Assembly: GCF_964056675.1 (NCBI RefSeq) | Contig: NZ_OZ060371.1 | Location: forward strand, 124,001 to 188,000 | Source: Buchnera aphidicola (Anoecia corni) | Lineage (GTDB): Bacteria > Pseudomonadota > Gammaproteobacteria > Enterobacterales > Enterobacteriaceae | Direction: 5' to 3' | DNA: 64,000 nt | Part shown: positions 31,939 through 43,313 of the stretch, in pieces | Layout: each line of letters starts with the position of its first letter | Position numbering within the stretch: the stretch's first letter is position 1 | The notes under the pieces: model-generated | Told to the model about the DNA's origin: nothing | Databases searched by the model: none | What the model saw: the letters and a program-made list of their open reading frames with translations, nothing else | Translations under genes and position numbers: made by a program

Positions 31939-32906
31939 ATTTACTTTATTACAATAATAGTAATTTTTTTTCATGCATAGCAAAAGGAATTACTTTTTCA
32001 TTTTTATTAGTGATAATTTCTGCCTTTATGAGTCTATTCGAAAGAAAATTACTAGGATATTTTCAAAATCGACATGGACCTAATCGAGTAGGATGGTTAG
32101 GAATTATGCAAATAGCAGCAGATATGATTAAACTACTTTTTAAAGAAGATTGGATTCCTGAATTTAGTAATAGAACACTTTTTTTTATCGCTCCTATTAT
32201 TTCTTTTGTTAGTTTATTATTAGTTTTTTCTATTATTCCTATTTCAAACAAAATATTTTTAATACGTTTAAATATAGGAATACTATTTTTCTTAATAATG
32301 GCTGGACTATCTGTCTATTCTATCCTTTTTGCTGGATGGAGTAGTAACAACAAATATGCTTTCTTAGGATCTGTTCGTTCAATTGCTCAAACTTTAAGTT
32401 ATGAACTTTTTTTAGGAATATCATGTATGGGAACAGTAGCACGAGCTAACTCTTTTGATCTAATCGATATAGTTACTAGTCAACAATACATTTGGAATAT
32501 TATACCTCAATTTTTAGGATTTATTACTTTCTTTATATCAAGTTTAGCTTTATGTCATAGACATCCTTTTGATCAACCTGAGTCTGAACAAGAACTTGCA
32601 GACGGATACCATATCGAATATTCTGGAATGAAATTTGGTTTATTTTTTATTGGAGAATATCTTTCTATATTAACTGTTTCAGGATTAATCGTCAGTATGT
32701 TCTTAGGAGGATGGTATGGTCCTGGAATATACCCAGAATTTTGGTTTATCATAAAAATGTTGTTATGTTTTTTCTTATTTGTTTTAATCAGAGCTTCACT
32801 TCCTAGACCTAGATATGATCAAATGCTTATTTTTAGCTGGAAATTTCTTTTTCCAATATCTTTACTGAACTTAGTTATTACAACTTCATATTTATTATGT
32901 ATTTAA
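31935..32906 (+). CDS. nuoH: NADH-quinone oxidoreductase subunit H
   Basis: Membrane subunit next to the quinone site, ND1-like. It has 323 residues (E. coli 325) and about eight membrane segments. Family blocks: [20 protein letters not shown] about residues 35-54, [15 protein letters not shown] about 59-73, and the charged quinone-site loop [20 protein letters not shown] about 213-232. [18 protein letters not shown] lies near the C-terminus. It overlaps the nuoG stop by four bases. Confidence 0.98.
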   Translation: MNLLYYNNSNFFSCIAKGITFSFLLVIISAFMSLFERKLLGYFQNRHGPNRVGWLGIMQIAADMIKLLFKEDWIPEFSNRTLFFIAPIISFVSLLLVFSIIPISNKIFLIRLNIGILFFLIMAGLSVYSILFAGWSSNNKYAFLGSVRSIAQTLSYELFLGISCMGTVARANSFDLIDIVTSQQYIWNIIPQFLGFITFFISSLALCHRHPFDQPESEQELADGYHIEYSGMKFGLFFIGEYLSILTVSGLIVSMFLGGWYGPGIYPEFWFIIKMLLCFFLFVLIRASLPRPRYDQMLIFSWKFLFPISLLNLVITTSYLLCI

Positions 32907-32923
32907 TATATACAAGGTAGAAT

Positions 32924-33469
32924 ATGTTTATAAAAAAAATATTATTTTTCTTATTATCTCAAACAAAAAGTTTATTATTAATATGCTTCCATTTATTTCA
33001 AAAATCAGAAACTCAAAAGTATCCTGAAGAAACTGTTAATTTACCTCAAAGATACAGAGGAAGAATTATATTAACTCGAGATACCAATGGAAAAGAAAGA
33101 TGCGTAGCTTGCAATCTGTGTTCTGTGGTTTGTCCTGTAGGGTGTATTTCTTTACAAAAAGCAGAAAAAAATAACAGATGGTATCCAAAATTTTTTAGGA
33201 TTAACTTTTCTCGTTGTATATTTTGCGGATTATGTGAAGAAGCATGTCCAACAACTGCTATTCAATTAATTCCAGATTTTGAACTAGCTGAATATGATAG
33301 AAAAGATTTAATTTATGAAAAAAAAAACCTGTTAATATCTGGAACAGGAAAAAATAAGCATTATAATTTCTACAACGTTTCTGGAGTAAAAGTTCATGAA
33401 AAAAAAGAACATTCTCATCAATATTCTAAAAAAAATACCTGTATAGATATTCATAGTTTGCTACCTTAA
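32924..33469 (+). CDS. nuoI: NADH-quinone oxidoreductase subunit I
   Basis: Peripheral-arm ferredoxin-like subunit carrying clusters N6a and N6b. It has 181 residues (E. coli 180). The two 4Fe-4S motifs are [15 protein letters not shown] (about residues 60-74) and [17 protein letters not shown] (about 99-115). The N-terminal [11 protein letters not shown] block is conserved. It starts 17 bases after nuoH with AAGG upstream, and nuoJ follows 11 bases later. Confidence 0.98.
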   Translation: MFIKKILFFLLSQTKSLLLICFHLFQKSETQKYPEETVNLPQRYRGRIILTRDTNGKERCVACNLCSVVCPVGCISLQKAEKNNRWYPKFFRINFSRCIFCGLCEEACPTTAIQLIPDFELAEYDRKDLIYEKKNLLISGTGKNKHYNFYNVSGVKVHEKKEHSHQYSKKNTCIDIHSLLP

Positions 33470-33480
33470 GAGAAAAACAT

Positions 33481-33972
33481 ATGCAAATATTATTTTACTT
33501 GTTAGCGACATGCTCAATTATCTCAACGCTATTGACTATATTTCAAAAAAATCCAATTTACGCAATAATATATCTTCTTTGTTCTTTTTTATGTATATCA
33601 AGTATATTATTTTTATTAGGTTCTTTTTTCGCTGCTTCAGTTCACGTAATTATCTACGCTGGAGCTGTCATGGTTTTATTTATTTTTATAATTATGATGC
33701 TTAATATTAAACATATTTCAGATCTACAACTTACTTATTTAAAAAAAATTTATCTTTCTATAAGTTTATTCATTATTTTTATTTTGATGAAAAAAACATT
33801 AAATCCTGTTTTTAATTTATTAAAAAATAAAAGCATACATATTAGTATTGTTGATACTCAGTTAATAGGAGGTTGTTTATTCACTAATTATATATTATTA
33901 GTAGAATTAATATCTATACTTTTACTATCAGCTTTAATTGTTTCTTTATACATAGAAAAAAAATTATTTTAA
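33481..33972 (+). CDS. nuoJ: NADH-quinone oxidoreductase subunit J
   Basis: ND6-like membrane subunit of complex I. It has 163 residues (E. coli about 184) and five hydrophobic segments. The conserved block VHVIIYAGAVMVLFIFIIMM about residues 55-74 includes the Tyr and Gly of the pi-bulge helix. It is shorter at the C-terminus than E. coli. Its place between nuoI and nuoK supports the call. Confidence 0.95.
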   Translation: MQILFYLLATCSIISTLLTIFQKNPIYAIIYLLCSFLCISSILFLLGSFFAASVHVIIYAGAVMVLFIFIIMMLNIKHISDLQLTYLKKIYLSISLFIIFILMKKTLNPVFNLLKNKSIHISIVDTQLIGGCLFTNYILLVELISILLLSALIVSLYIEKKLF

Positions 33973-34022
33973 TATTATAAATAACTAAACTCATAATCTC
34001 CAATTTAAAATGAGGTAAACCC

Positions 34023-34325
34023 ATGATTTCTCTTTTTAATAGTTTATCTTTTTCATTTATATTATTATTTTTAGGAATAACAGGAATAATGATTAGAAAA
34101 AATGCACTATTTACTCTTATTAGCATAGAAATCATACTAAGTGCTATAGGACTATCCATAGCTATTTTAAGTACCTATTGGGATGATATAAATGGACAAA
34201 TATTTTTTCTTACCACTCTTACTTGTGCTGCTAGCGATTCAGTCATTGGACTAGCTCTTTTATTGCAATTATATCGTATTCATAAAACATTAAATATTGA
34301 TTTATTAAATGAGATGAAAAAATGA
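34023..34325 (+). CDS. nuoK: NADH-quinone oxidoreductase subunit K
   Basis: ND4L-like membrane subunit in the proton path. It has 100 residues, as in E. coli, and three membrane helices. The two buried glutamates appear in ISIEIILSAIGLSIA (about residue 36) and the region CAASDSVIGLALLLQLYR (about 68-86). In the latter, the usual Glu of the AAAEASIGLALL block is replaced by Asp/Ser (SDSVIG). The ATG follows GAGGT. Its TGA overlaps the nuoL ATG. Confidence 0.96.
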   Translation: MISLFNSLSFSFILLFLGITGIMIRKNALFTLISIEIILSAIGLSIAILSTYWDDINGQIFFLTTLTCAASDSVIGLALLLQLYRIHKTLNIDLLNEMKK

Positions 34326-36193
34326 AACATGTTATATATTTAACAATTCTATCTCCACTAATTTCTTTTTTATTATTAACTGTTTTTAAAAAAACATTTT
34401 CATATAAAATAAAACATTTTTTTGGAATTTTAGGATTAATATTTTCACTACTATCTACTATTTATACATATATAATATTTATTCAAAAAAATCCACTAGA
34501 AAATTTAAAGTATCCAATATTAACAATATTTGATTTTAACTTAAATTATTATAACTTATTCAACGGTTTATTTTTAGATCAATTTTCACTATTAATGTTA
34601 ATGCTAATTACAATAATAGGAATTATTATTTATATCTATTCAATATCATATATGGAATTAAAAAAACACAAATTTTCTTTTTTTGCATATATCAATTTTT
34701 TTATTTCTGGAATGATTTTACTGGTATTATCTAATAACTTATTACTTATGTATATTGGATGGGAAATAGTTGGACTTTTTTCTTTTTTACTTATTGGGTT
34801 TTATACCTCTAAACTAGAAAATGGAAAAAATTCAATAAAAACTTTTTTAATTACTAGAACTAGTGATATTTTTATCCTATTTTCTATGTTACTAACAAAC
34901 TATATTTTCGGAACCTTAAATTTTGAACTAATAAAAATAAAATCTATTCACTTTCACAATTGGTCAACACTAAGTAGCTTTAACTTATCTGTTTTATCTT
35001 TTTGTTTATTAATCGGAGCTATTGGAAAATCTGCACAAGTGCCATTACATATTTGGTTATCTAAAGCAATGGTAGGACCAACTCCTGTTTCAGCTTTAAT
35101 TCATGCAGCTACCATGGTGACAGCAGGAGTATATTTAATTATTCGAACTCATACCTTATTTTATTTATGCCCAAAAACATTAGAAATTATTAGTATAATT
35201 GGAATTTTTACTTCAATTCTATCTAGTTTTTGTGCTCTCTTTGAAAAAGATATAAAAAAAATTTTAGCGTACTCTACTATCAGTCAACTAGGATATATGT
35301 TTTTATCTCTTGGAATACAAGCATGGAATGCTGCTTTCTTACACTTAATCAACCATGCTTTTTTTAAAGCTTTACTATTTTTGTCAGCAGGATTATTAAT
35401 TAATTTGCATAACAATGAAAAAAATATATTTAAAATAGGATCCATAAAGAAAAAACCATTACTTTTATATGTTTTTTTTCTAGTAGGAAGTAGTTCTTTA
35501 GTATCTTTTCCTATTATTACATCCGGATTTTATAGTAAAGAGCACATTTTACATGCGTTATTAAATCAACAACACACTTGGTTTTTGTTATTAGGATTTC
35601 TAAGCATTTTTTTAACTTCTCTTTATACATTCAGAATGTTTTTCATTTTATTCCATAGTCATCCATCACTAAAATTATATAACAAAAATTTAAAACTACT
35701 AAATAACGTTCCATTAGTAATATTAGCAATATGTTCTACTTTTATTGGTCATTTAATTATTTCTAATATAACTCAATTTTCCTATGCTCCAAATATTTCT
35801 AATGAAAAAAAAATTGTATTAGAAACAGTGTCCAGTATATTTTGTATCCTTGGAATTTTATTCGCATATTTTTTATGGGGATCAAATAATATTTTTTCTA
35901 AAAAAGTTTTAAACTCTAAATTAGTAAGTAATTTAAAAACGTTCTATCCACAAATAGGACTTGAAAAACTATATACTTATACATTGGTACGATTATTTTT
36001 CTTTATCACTTCAAAACTCAGATATGATCCAGTATCAATAATTTGTAATTTTCCTGTTAAAATATTTAAAAAAATAAATAATTTATTTTTACAACTCTCT
36101 TCAGGATACATACGCTGGTACATATTTATTATTATGACAAGTGCAACTTATTTAATCTACATTCATAACTTTTTATATACAACTTATCTATAA
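34322..36193 (+). CDS. nuoL: NADH-quinone oxidoreductase subunit L
   Basis: Antiporter-like proton-pumping subunit (ND5-like). It has 623 residues (E. coli 613) with about 15 predicted membrane helices and a long lateral C-terminal helix. Key blocks: YIGWEIVGLFSFLLIGFY (buried Glu about residue 146), the IGAIGKSAQVPLHIWLSKAM block with the pumping Lys (about residues 225-245), GPTPVSALIHAATMVTAGVY about 246-265, and NHAFFKALLFLSAG with a second Lys. Coupled to nuoK by an ATGA overlap. Confidence 0.98.
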   Translation: MKHVIYLTILSPLISFLLLTVFKKTFSYKIKHFFGILGLIFSLLSTIYTYIIFIQKNPLENLKYPILTIFDFNLNYYNLFNGLFLDQFSLLMLMLITIIGIIIYIYSISYMELKKHKFSFFAYINFFISGMILLVLSNNLLLMYIGWEIVGLFSFLLIGFYTSKLENGKNSIKTFLITRTSDIFILFSMLLTNYIFGTLNFELIKIKSIHFHNWSTLSSFNLSVLSFCLLIGAIGKSAQVPLHIWLSKAMVGPTPVSALIHAATMVTAGVYLIIRTHTLFYLCPKTLEIISIIGIFTSILSSFCALFEKDIKKILAYSTISQLGYMFLSLGIQAWNAAFLHLINHAFFKALLFLSAGLLINLHNNEKNIFKIGSIKKKPLLLYVFFLVGSSSLVSFPIITSGFYSKEHILHALLNQQHTWFLLLGFLSIFLTSLYTFRMFFILFHSHPSLKLYNKNLKLLNNVPLVILAICSTFIGHLIISNITQFSYAPNISNEKKIVLETVSSIFCILGILFAYFLWGSNNIFSKKVLNSKLVSNLKTFYPQIGLEKLYTYTLVRLFFFITSKLRYDPVSIICNFPVKIFKKINNLFLQLSSGYIRWYIFIIMTSATYLIYIHNFLYTTYL

Positions 36194-36269
36194 AAAAAAT
36201 TAAAAATTTAAAAATCAAATTATATACTTCACTATAAAAATAAAAATATCATACTAATAGGCTATAAAA

Positions 36270-37778
36270 ATGTTACTTAATGTTTTAATTTTACTTCCGT
36301 TTTTAGGAAGTATATTATGTTATTTATCTTCTTTTTGCAATATTAAACTTCCACGTTGGATAGCTTTATTTACAACTACTGTTTTACTTTTAATCACTTG
36401 TAAAATACTATATTCTGAATTTTATATCCATCATTTACACTATTTAAATCATTCTCTGTGGAACTATGAATACTGCATTCCATGGATTCCACAACTAGGA
36501 ATAAATTTTCATTTAGCTCTTGACGGACTATCTGCTTTAATGTTGACAATAACCGGATTATTAGGAATATTTTCTATTTTTTGTCATTGGAATGAATTAG
36601 ATAAATCTACAGGAATGTTTTACTGCAATCTATTATGTATATTAAGCTGTACTATAGGTATATTTTTATCTATAGATTTATTTTTATTTTTTTGTTTTTG
36701 GGAACTAATATTACTACCTATCTATTTTATTACTGTTTTTTGGGGAAATTCTTCACTATCTATGAATAGTAGAACCAATTCTGCAAATAAATTTTTAATA
36801 TACTCACAACTATCTAGTTTATTAATGCTTGTTGCAATTATAAATTTAGTTGTAATAAATTATAATACTTCTCATATACTAACTTTTGACTATAATAATT
36901 TTAAAAATCTAAAATTAACATTTTGGACAGAATTTTTTATTATGATAGGCTTTTTTATTCCTTTCATTGTTAAAATGCCAATTATTCCTTTTCATGGATG
37001 GTTACCTGATATACAAAAAAGTTTCCCTACTAGTTCTTCTGTTGACTTAGTTAGTGTAGTTTTAAAAACTTCTTTATACGGAATATTACGTTTTAATATT
37101 TCTTTATTTCCTAAGTCTTCTATTTATATCTCTAAATACGCAATATTATTAGGGTTATTTACTTTTTTTTATGGATCTTTTTTAACTATTGCGCAAAAAA
37201 ACATAAAAAAAGTTATTTCTTATACTTCTATATCTCATGCTGGAATCATGCTCGTCGGAGCATATATATTTAATATTACGTCTTATAAAGGACTAATCCT
37301 TTATACAATATCAAATATGTTATCTATATCAGGATTATTAATTTTGATTCAATATTTATATTTTTATTTCAATACTTATAACTTAAAAAAGATGAAAATA
37401 TCATACTGTTGTAAAAAATGGATATCCGGAAGTTTTTTATTTTTTTTACTAGCTAACTTAGGTATTCCTGGAACCGGAAATTTTACAGGAGAACTACTAA
37501 TTTTACTAGGAAGTTTTAAATACTGCCATGTATTATCTATAGGAATTTCTATTGGACTAATTATGGTTACCGCATACTCTATGTATGTCATATATAACAT
37601 GTATTTTGGAACATCTTTGCAGTTTTATACCAATATTCATAAAAAGAAATTTGTAAAAATACAAACTATAATTTTAATATTGTTAATAATAATTATAGGT
37701 TTATTTCCTAAAACTATAGGATATATTTCTTATTACCCTTTAAATAAAATTTTAAAAAATTTATTATACACATATTAA
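36270..37778 (+). CDS. nuoM: NADH-quinone oxidoreductase subunit M
   Basis: Antiporter-like proton-pumping subunit (ND4-like). It has 502 residues (E. coli 509) with about 14 membrane segments. The family block FCFWELILLPIYFITVFWG holds the buried Glu about residue 144. The pumping-Lys region reads FIPFIVKMPIIPFHGWLPD about residues 228-246. SISHAGIMLVGAY and the later GIPGTGNFTGELLIL are also conserved. The stop abuts the first possible codon of the following frame, and nuoN begins 36 bases later. Confidence 0.97.
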   Translation: MLLNVLILLPFLGSILCYLSSFCNIKLPRWIALFTTTVLLLITCKILYSEFYIHHLHYLNHSLWNYEYCIPWIPQLGINFHLALDGLSALMLTITGLLGIFSIFCHWNELDKSTGMFYCNLLCILSCTIGIFLSIDLFLFFCFWELILLPIYFITVFWGNSSLSMNSRTNSANKFLIYSQLSSLLMLVAIINLVVINYNTSHILTFDYNNFKNLKLTFWTEFFIMIGFFIPFIVKMPIIPFHGWLPDIQKSFPTSSSVDLVSVVLKTSLYGILRFNISLFPKSSIYISKYAILLGLFTFFYGSFLTIAQKNIKKVISYTSISHAGIMLVGAYIFNITSYKGLILYTISNMLSISGLLILIQYLYFYFNTYNLKKMKISYCCKKWISGSFLFFLLANLGIPGTGNFTGELLILLGSFKYCHVLSIGISIGLIMVTAYSMYVIYNMYFGTSLQFYTNIHKKKFVKIQTIILILLIIIIGLFPKTIGYISYYPLNKILKNLLYTY

Positions 37779-37814
37779 ATGTGTATAATTAATATTTACA
37801 AGGTTGCATTCTAT

Positions 37815-39272
37815 ATGTTAAATAATATATTTTTTTTATTTATGCCTTATACTGTTTTATTCCTAACTATAGTAATATCAATAATATGTGTTTCAATTAA
37901 AAGAGATCATAAATTATCTTTCTTTATTACTATATTAGGATTAATAATATCTTTAATTACATCTATTTATATTAATAATAATGACGTTCCTATTAACGTC
38001 TCTAACTTGTTTAAAATAACTGAAATATCTTCTATAATAAATAATATAATTATATGTACAACAATTATAATTTGTATATTTTCCTATACATGGTTAAATC
38101 GAAGTATCTTTAAAAAAGAAGAATTTTATATTTTATTACTATTATCTACATTAGGATGTTTAATGCTAAATATATCTTCAAATATGCTCTCTTTATTTGT
38201 AGCTGCAGAATTAATTTCTATTCCATTTTGCGGATTACTAGCATGTAATGAAAATAAAAAAAAATTTATAGAATCTTCTTGGAAATATATTATTTTTTCT
38301 ACTGTATCATCTTCAATTTTATTACTAGGAATAACATTAATTTATTCTATAATTGGAGAATTTCATTTTAAAGAAATTCAACAAATGATGTTTTTTAATT
38401 CATCCAAAGAAGAATTGATTGTTATAATCGGATTTTTTATAATTTTTATATCTATTTTATTAAAACTATCTATCTTCCCATTTTATTTCTTAACTCCAGA
38501 TCTATATGAAACAATTCCTATGCCTTCTCTAATGTATTATTCCACTTCCTTTAAAACAACTTTTTTATTTATTATAATTAAATTATATTTATTGCTAATA
38601 AACATAAAATTATACTTTTTAATTTTATTATTAAAAACTTTATCTTTTTTATCTATAACCATTGGAAGTTCTTTAGCTATTTTTCAAAAAAATATAAAAA
38701 GGCTCTTAGGTTATGCTTCTATTTCTCATTTTGGATATTTACTTATTCCATTTATTTTACTAAAAAGCGAAACATACACTTTTTCTCTAGAAAGTATATT
38801 GCTCTATATCGTAGGATACACTTTGAGCAATATTATTATTTTCGGAACTATTTGTATAGTAGAACAAGATCAAACCAATAATTCTGAAAAAAGTTTATAT
38901 TCTTATTCTGGTTTATTTTGGAAATATCCATTATTAACTATAGCTTTTACTATCGCTCTTCTATCTTCTGCTGGAATACCATTTACTATAGGATTTATAA
39001 ATAAAATATTTATTTTTTTACTATCAATCAATAATCAATCATGGTGGTTAACTGTAGGAACTATTTTTGGAACAGTTATTAGTTTATATTATTATGTAAA
39101 AATAATAAAAATTCTGTTTATTAAAAAAAAAGAAAATTTGGACGATTTTAAAAATTTAAAAAATAAACAAATAAACTATATTGTTTACAGTTCTCAATTA
39201 ATTATATGTTTTTTTTCTCTAGTTATTATAATGTTGGGAATATACCCACAAATTTTAATCAGTCTATTATAA
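37815..39272 (+). CDS. nuoN: NADH-quinone oxidoreductase subunit N
   Basis: Antiporter-like subunit (ND2-like) and last gene of the nuo operon. I choose the ATG at 37815: it gives 485 residues, the E. coli length, and AAGG lies about eleven bases upstream. An earlier in-frame ATG (37779) would add 12 residues with no family similarity. Conserved features include FVAAELISIPFCGLLAC about residues 128-144, the LKLSIFPFYFLTPDLYE block with the pumping Lys, and ASISHFGYLLIPF. It has about 14 hydrophobic segments. Confidence 0.95.
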   Translation: MLNNIFFLFMPYTVLFLTIVISIICVSIKRDHKLSFFITILGLIISLITSIYINNNDVPINVSNLFKITEISSIINNIIICTTIIICIFSYTWLNRSIFKKEEFYILLLLSTLGCLMLNISSNMLSLFVAAELISIPFCGLLACNENKKKFIESSWKYIIFSTVSSSILLLGITLIYSIIGEFHFKEIQQMMFFNSSKEELIVIIGFFIIFISILLKLSIFPFYFLTPDLYETIPMPSLMYYSTSFKTTFLFIIIKLYLLLINIKLYFLILLLKTLSFLSITIGSSLAIFQKNIKRLLGYASISHFGYLLIPFILLKSETYTFSLESILLYIVGYTLSNIIIFGTICIVEQDQTNNSEKSLYSYSGLFWKYPLLTIAFTIALLSSAGIPFTIGFINKIFIFLLSINNQSWWLTVGTIFGTVISLYYYVKIIKILFIKKKENLDDFKNLKNKQINYIVYSSQLIICFFSLVIIMLGIYPQILISLL

Positions 39273-39933
39273 TTAATCATTATTAATTATATAATATTAT
39301 ATAAAATACATTCTAAAATATATATATATATATATTCATTGATTATAAATGTGTGCTACTAATACAAATACCATGAAATGCTATAAAACTTAAAATCTAT
39401 TTTTGATAAAATTTTTATTATTTAAATAAACTACATATGTCACTAATTTTTACATATAACAATTTACTATATAAAATATAAATTTTTTAATTTATTAAAT
39501 ACAATTAAAAATTTTATTTATTAAACGAACACATCTAATTCTTAATTATATAAAAACAAATTTATTCATATATTGTTATTAACATTCTTTGCATACTTAA
39601 TTCTTATTAAAATATTAAACAATTTATAAAATAAAACATGCGAATTTAAAAACGTACTTTAATATTTTTCCAAAAAAATAATATTACTTCACAAGTTATG
39701 ATTATTTTACAAATTTAGTTTGTTTGAATCTAATTTTAAAATAGTAATAAAAATTATAATTATTTCTACATTTTGTATATCATTTACACTAATATTTTTG
39801 TATATAGTAAATTGCATTTACAAGCTATATTTTATATTTTATTAATTATGTTAAAAACATTTTATCTGAAACTTACATAATCAATATTATGTACCAGTTT
39901 TATTTTGCTAAAACAACTAAATGGAAAAATATT
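39273..39933. other. AT spacer between nuoN and cvpA
   Basis: 661 bases without a convincing gene. In E. coli folC and dedD precede cvpA. Neither is recognisable here, so this may be where folC was lost (inference). A (TA)n stretch lies around 39319-39334. Confidence 0.4.
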
Positions 39934-40407
39934 ATGGCATTAGTAGACTACTTAATTATATTAGCATTATTTATTTCTTGTTTAATAAGCTTTTTAAAAG
40001 GTTTTTTTCAAGAAATATTATCTATTTTTTTTTGGATCGCAAGTATCTATATTTCTATAAATTATTATTCTTTTTTTTCTAAACACTTTATTAACATACA
40101 TAATAAAATTATAAAAAATTTTATTATGTGCTTTCTGTTATTTGTTATAATAATGGTACTTGAATCATGTTCTAAATATGTTTTAACAGAATTTATTCTA
40201 CAATTAGGATGTAGTCAAACAAATAAAATATTAGGTTTAGCGTTTGGATTTATAAAAGGAACAATATTAATTTCTATTTTAATTTTTATACTAAATACTT
40301 TTACTTCTTTCAGTGCAAGTCATTATTACAAACAATCTATGCTAATACCTTATTTTAATTATTTTATAAAAAAAATTTTAATTTTTATTAAAACACAATA
40401 TTTTTAA
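39934..40407 (+). CDS. cvpA: CvpA family inner-membrane protein
   Basis: Small membrane protein of the CvpA family, needed for colicin V production in E. coli and linked more generally to envelope or stress physiology; its basic function is unclear. I start at ATG 39934, giving 157 residues (E. coli 162) beginning MALVDYLIILALF. An upstream ATG (39889) would add 15 unrelated residues. There are four hydrophobic segments. Conserved stretches are FLKGFFQEILSIFFWIAS about residues 21-38 and the TNKILGLAFGFIKGTILIS segment about 100-118. It is monocistronic here and converges with prs. Confidence 0.88.
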   Translation: MALVDYLIILALFISCLISFLKGFFQEILSIFFWIASIYISINYYSFFSKHFINIHNKIIKNFIMCFLLFVIIMVLESCSKYVLTEFILQLGCSQTNKILGLAFGFIKGTILISILIFILNTFTSFSASHYYKQSMLIPYFNYFIKKILIFIKTQYF

Positions 40408-40598
40408 TTTAAAAAAAAAATAGAAATAACATATCTGTAGTCAAATATATAATGAATATTAATTTGCACTATATAATGGTAGCAATTATTAAATATATAC
40501 ATATAGTTACATTTTTATAAAAACAATTTTCTTACAAAAAAAACTATTTATACTATTTTTTTTAATGATTTTTTATTAAAATTAAATATTTTATATAA

Positions 40599-40637
<39 letters not shown>

Positions 40638-40699
40638 GAAATATTATTATCTATTGATATAATATTTAATATGATTATTAATCATCACTATTAAAATAA

Positions 40700-41638
40700 T
40701 TAATGCTCAAACATTTCGGAAATAGATTCTTCATTACTAATTCTACGGATAGCTTCTGCTAACATAGATGACAACGTTAAAGTACGAACTTTATTAATTT
40801 TTTTTATTTTTTCTGTTAGAGGAATTGTATCGCATACAACAACTTCATCTATAATGGATTTGTCTAAATTCAATGAAGCTTGTCCGGAAAATATAGGATG
40901 AGTAGCATAAGCAATAACACGATTAGCTCCTCTTTCCTTTAATGCTTCTGCTGCTTTACATAAAGTGCCCCCTGTATCAATAATATCATCTATTAACACA
41001 CAATCTTTTTTTGATACATCCCCTATTACGTGCATAACTTGAGATAAATTAGTATTAGGACGTCTTTTATCAATAATAGCCATTTCTACATCATTTAATA
41101 ACTTAGCAATCGCTCTAGCACGTACTACTCCTCCTATATCCGGTGAAACAACTATAGGATTATTTAACTTTTTTTTAACAATATCTTCTAAAAGCACTAA
41201 ACTCCCAAAAACGTTATCTACTGGAATATCAAAAAAACCTTGAATTTGTTCTGCATGTAAATCAACAGTTAATACTCTATCTACTCCTACACTAGATAAA
41301 AAATCAGCTACTACTTTGGCTGTTATAGGAACTCTGGCAGAACGAACCCTACGATCTTGTCTAGAATATCCAAAATAAGGCATTACTGCTGTAATTCTTC
41401 CTGCTGAAGCTCTTCTTAATGCATCTACCATAACAACTAATTCCATAAAATTATCGTTAGTAGGAAAACAAGTAGACTGAATTATAAAAACATCGTTACC
41501 TCTTACATTTTCATTAATTTCAACACTAATTTCTCCATCACTAAATTTACTAACTACTGCGCGTCCTAATGTAGTGCACAAGCACGTAGCAATTGATTTA
41601 GCTAAATTTGGAATAGAATTTCCAGAAAATAGTTTCAT
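40700..41638 (-). CDS. prs: Ribose-phosphate pyrophosphokinase (PRPP synthetase)
   Basis: Makes phosphoribosyl pyrophosphate from ribose-5-phosphate and ATP, feeding nucleotide, histidine, tryptophan and NAD synthesis. It has 312 residues (E. coli 315). Motifs: [20 protein letters not shown] about residues 32-51, [15 protein letters not shown] about 92-106, the [17 protein letters not shown] block about 127-143, and the PRPP loop [15 protein letters not shown] about 213-227. In E. coli ispE, lolB and hemA lie between prs and prfA. Here only a divergent spacer remains. Confidence 0.98.
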   Translation of the reverse strand: MKLFSGNSIPNLAKSIATCLCTTLGRAVVSKFSDGEISVEINENVRGNDVFIIQSTCFPTNDNFMELVVMVDALRRASAGRITAVMPYFGYSRQDRRVRSARVPITAKVVADFLSSVGVDRVLTVDLHAEQIQGFFDIPVDNVFGSLVLLEDIVKKKLNNPIVVSPDIGGVVRARAIAKLLNDVEMAIIDKRRPNTNLSQVMHVIGDVSKKDCVLIDDIIDTGGTLCKAAEALKERGANRVIAYATHPIFSGQASLNLDKSIIDEVVVCDTIPLTEKIKKINKVRTLTLSSMLAEAIRRISNEESISEMFEH

Positions 41639-42227
41639 TTTATATATAAAACCTCTTGACGTTTAAACTAGTATTTAATTAATTTAACACTCTACTAAAA
41701 AATTATTTTAATTATTCTAACTATAAAACAAAATTTTGTTTTTTATTAACTATCTATAAAAAATCTTAATCTAAATTGTTTATTTTGAATTAAACACTTA
41801 TAAAAAAATAAAAATAAACTTAAAATACATATAATAAAATGTTATCTTTCATAATTAAATATAAAATATGTTACTAATGTAAAATATCGTATACAATGTT
41901 TTATATCATAAAATATTTTTTACAAATTTTAGATAATGTTTATTCATGTTTATATAACATCACATTTTTATATTTTTTGAAATTACTATCTTTTCCATTC
42001 ATTATTTCATTTATTTTAAACTAAATTTAATATTTACTTAAAATTAATTTTAAAAATATAATTATTCTTTAAAAAAATTAAAAACAATAAAATATGTAAT
42101 ATATATTGCATATATTTATATAAAAATCATTGTTACCATGAATCTGCTACGATCTATATAAGTAAAAATCGTACTAAATGCAATTTAGTTAAACTGATCA
42201 CAATAAAATTTAAGGTATATAACAACG
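41639..42227. other. Divergent AT spacer between prs and prfA
   Basis: 589 bases with no gene or RNA I can recognise. By collinearity with E. coli (prs-ispE-lolB-hemA-prfA) it corresponds to lost genes. It should hold the promoters of prs (minus) and prfA-prmC (plus), which I cannot place with confidence. Confidence 0.45.
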
Positions 42228-43313
42228 ATGCATCCTTCTATAATAAAAAAACTAGAAGAAATAAAAAAACGTTATCATGAATTAGAAATTATGCTATCTG
42301 ATTCAAATATTATTCAAAATCAGCACCATTTTAAAAAAACATCTCAAGAATATGCTAATATTTCAAATTTGATAGAAAACTTTTTAAACTGGAAAAAAAC
42401 GTTAAAAGAAATAAAAAAAACCGAACTATTATTAAACGATCAAGAACTTAAATCTATAGCTGAATCTGAATTAAAAATATTAAAAAAAAAATATTTAAAA
42501 ATAGAAAAAAAAATAAAAAAATTACTAATCCCTAAAAATCCTAATGATGAACATAGTTGTTTTATAGAGATTAGAGCCGCTACTGGAGGAAACGAAGCAG
42601 CTATATTTGCTGGTGATTTATTTAAAATGTATACAAAATACGCAGATTTATGTCTATGGAAAACAAATATAATTCACATTAGCGAAGGAGAACAAGGAGG
42701 ATTTAAAGAAATAATAGCTAGAATACGAGGAAAAGGAGTAGTTGGAAAATTAAAATTTGAATCTGGAGGACACAGAGTTCAACGAATTCCTAAAACAGAA
42801 TCTCAAGGTCGTATACATACTTCTACTTGTACTGTTGCTATAATGCCTGAATTACCTAAATCTGAAAGAATAAATCTTAAAACAAAAGATTTAAAAATAG
42901 ATACTTTTCGTTCATCTGGAGCAGGAGGACAACATGTTAACACAACAGATTCAGCTATTAGAATTACACATATTCCAACTGGACAAACAGTAGAATGTCA
43001 AGATGAGCGATCACAACATAAAAACAAAGCTAAAGCTTTATCAATACTAACAGCAAGAGTCAACGCTTTAGAACAAGAAAAAAAAAATCAAAAAAATGCT
43101 TTAACTAGAAAAAATTTACTAGGAACCGGAGAAAGATCTGATAGAAATAGAACTTACAACTTTCATAAAAATAGAATTACTGATCATCGAATAAATTTAA
43201 GTTTATATTCTTTAAATGAAATTTTGAACGGAAAACTAGATTTACTTATCCAGCCACTACAAGAACAGTATAACGCTAATATTATACACTCTTTATCTAA
43301 AGATACATTATGA
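42228..43313 (+). CDS. prfA: Peptide chain release factor 1
   Basis: Recognises UAA and UAG stop codons and triggers peptidyl-tRNA hydrolysis. It has 361 residues (E. coli 360). The catalytic GGQ is in [17 protein letters not shown] about residues 231-247. The codon-recognition tripeptide in [13 protein letters not shown] reads P-K-T about residues 189-191, where E. coli has P-A-T. The downstream [15 protein letters not shown] and [12 protein letters not shown] blocks are intact. UAG stops are used in the window (for example grxD), so RF1 is needed. It overlaps prmC by four bases; PrmC methylates the GGQ glutamine. Confidence 0.98.
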   Translation: MHPSIIKKLEEIKKRYHELEIMLSDSNIIQNQHHFKKTSQEYANISNLIENFLNWKKTLKEIKKTELLLNDQELKSIAESELKILKKKYLKIEKKIKKLLIPKNPNDEHSCFIEIRAATGGNEAAIFAGDLFKMYTKYADLCLWKTNIIHISEGEQGGFKEIIARIRGKGVVGKLKFESGGHRVQRIPKTESQGRIHTSTCTVAIMPELPKSERINLKTKDLKIDTFRSSGAGGQHVNTTDSAIRITHIPTGQTVECQDERSQHKNKAKALSILTARVNALEQEKKNQKNALTRKNLLGTGERSDRNRTYNFHKNRITDHRINLSLYSLNEILNGKLDLLIQPLQEQYNANIIHSLSKDTL

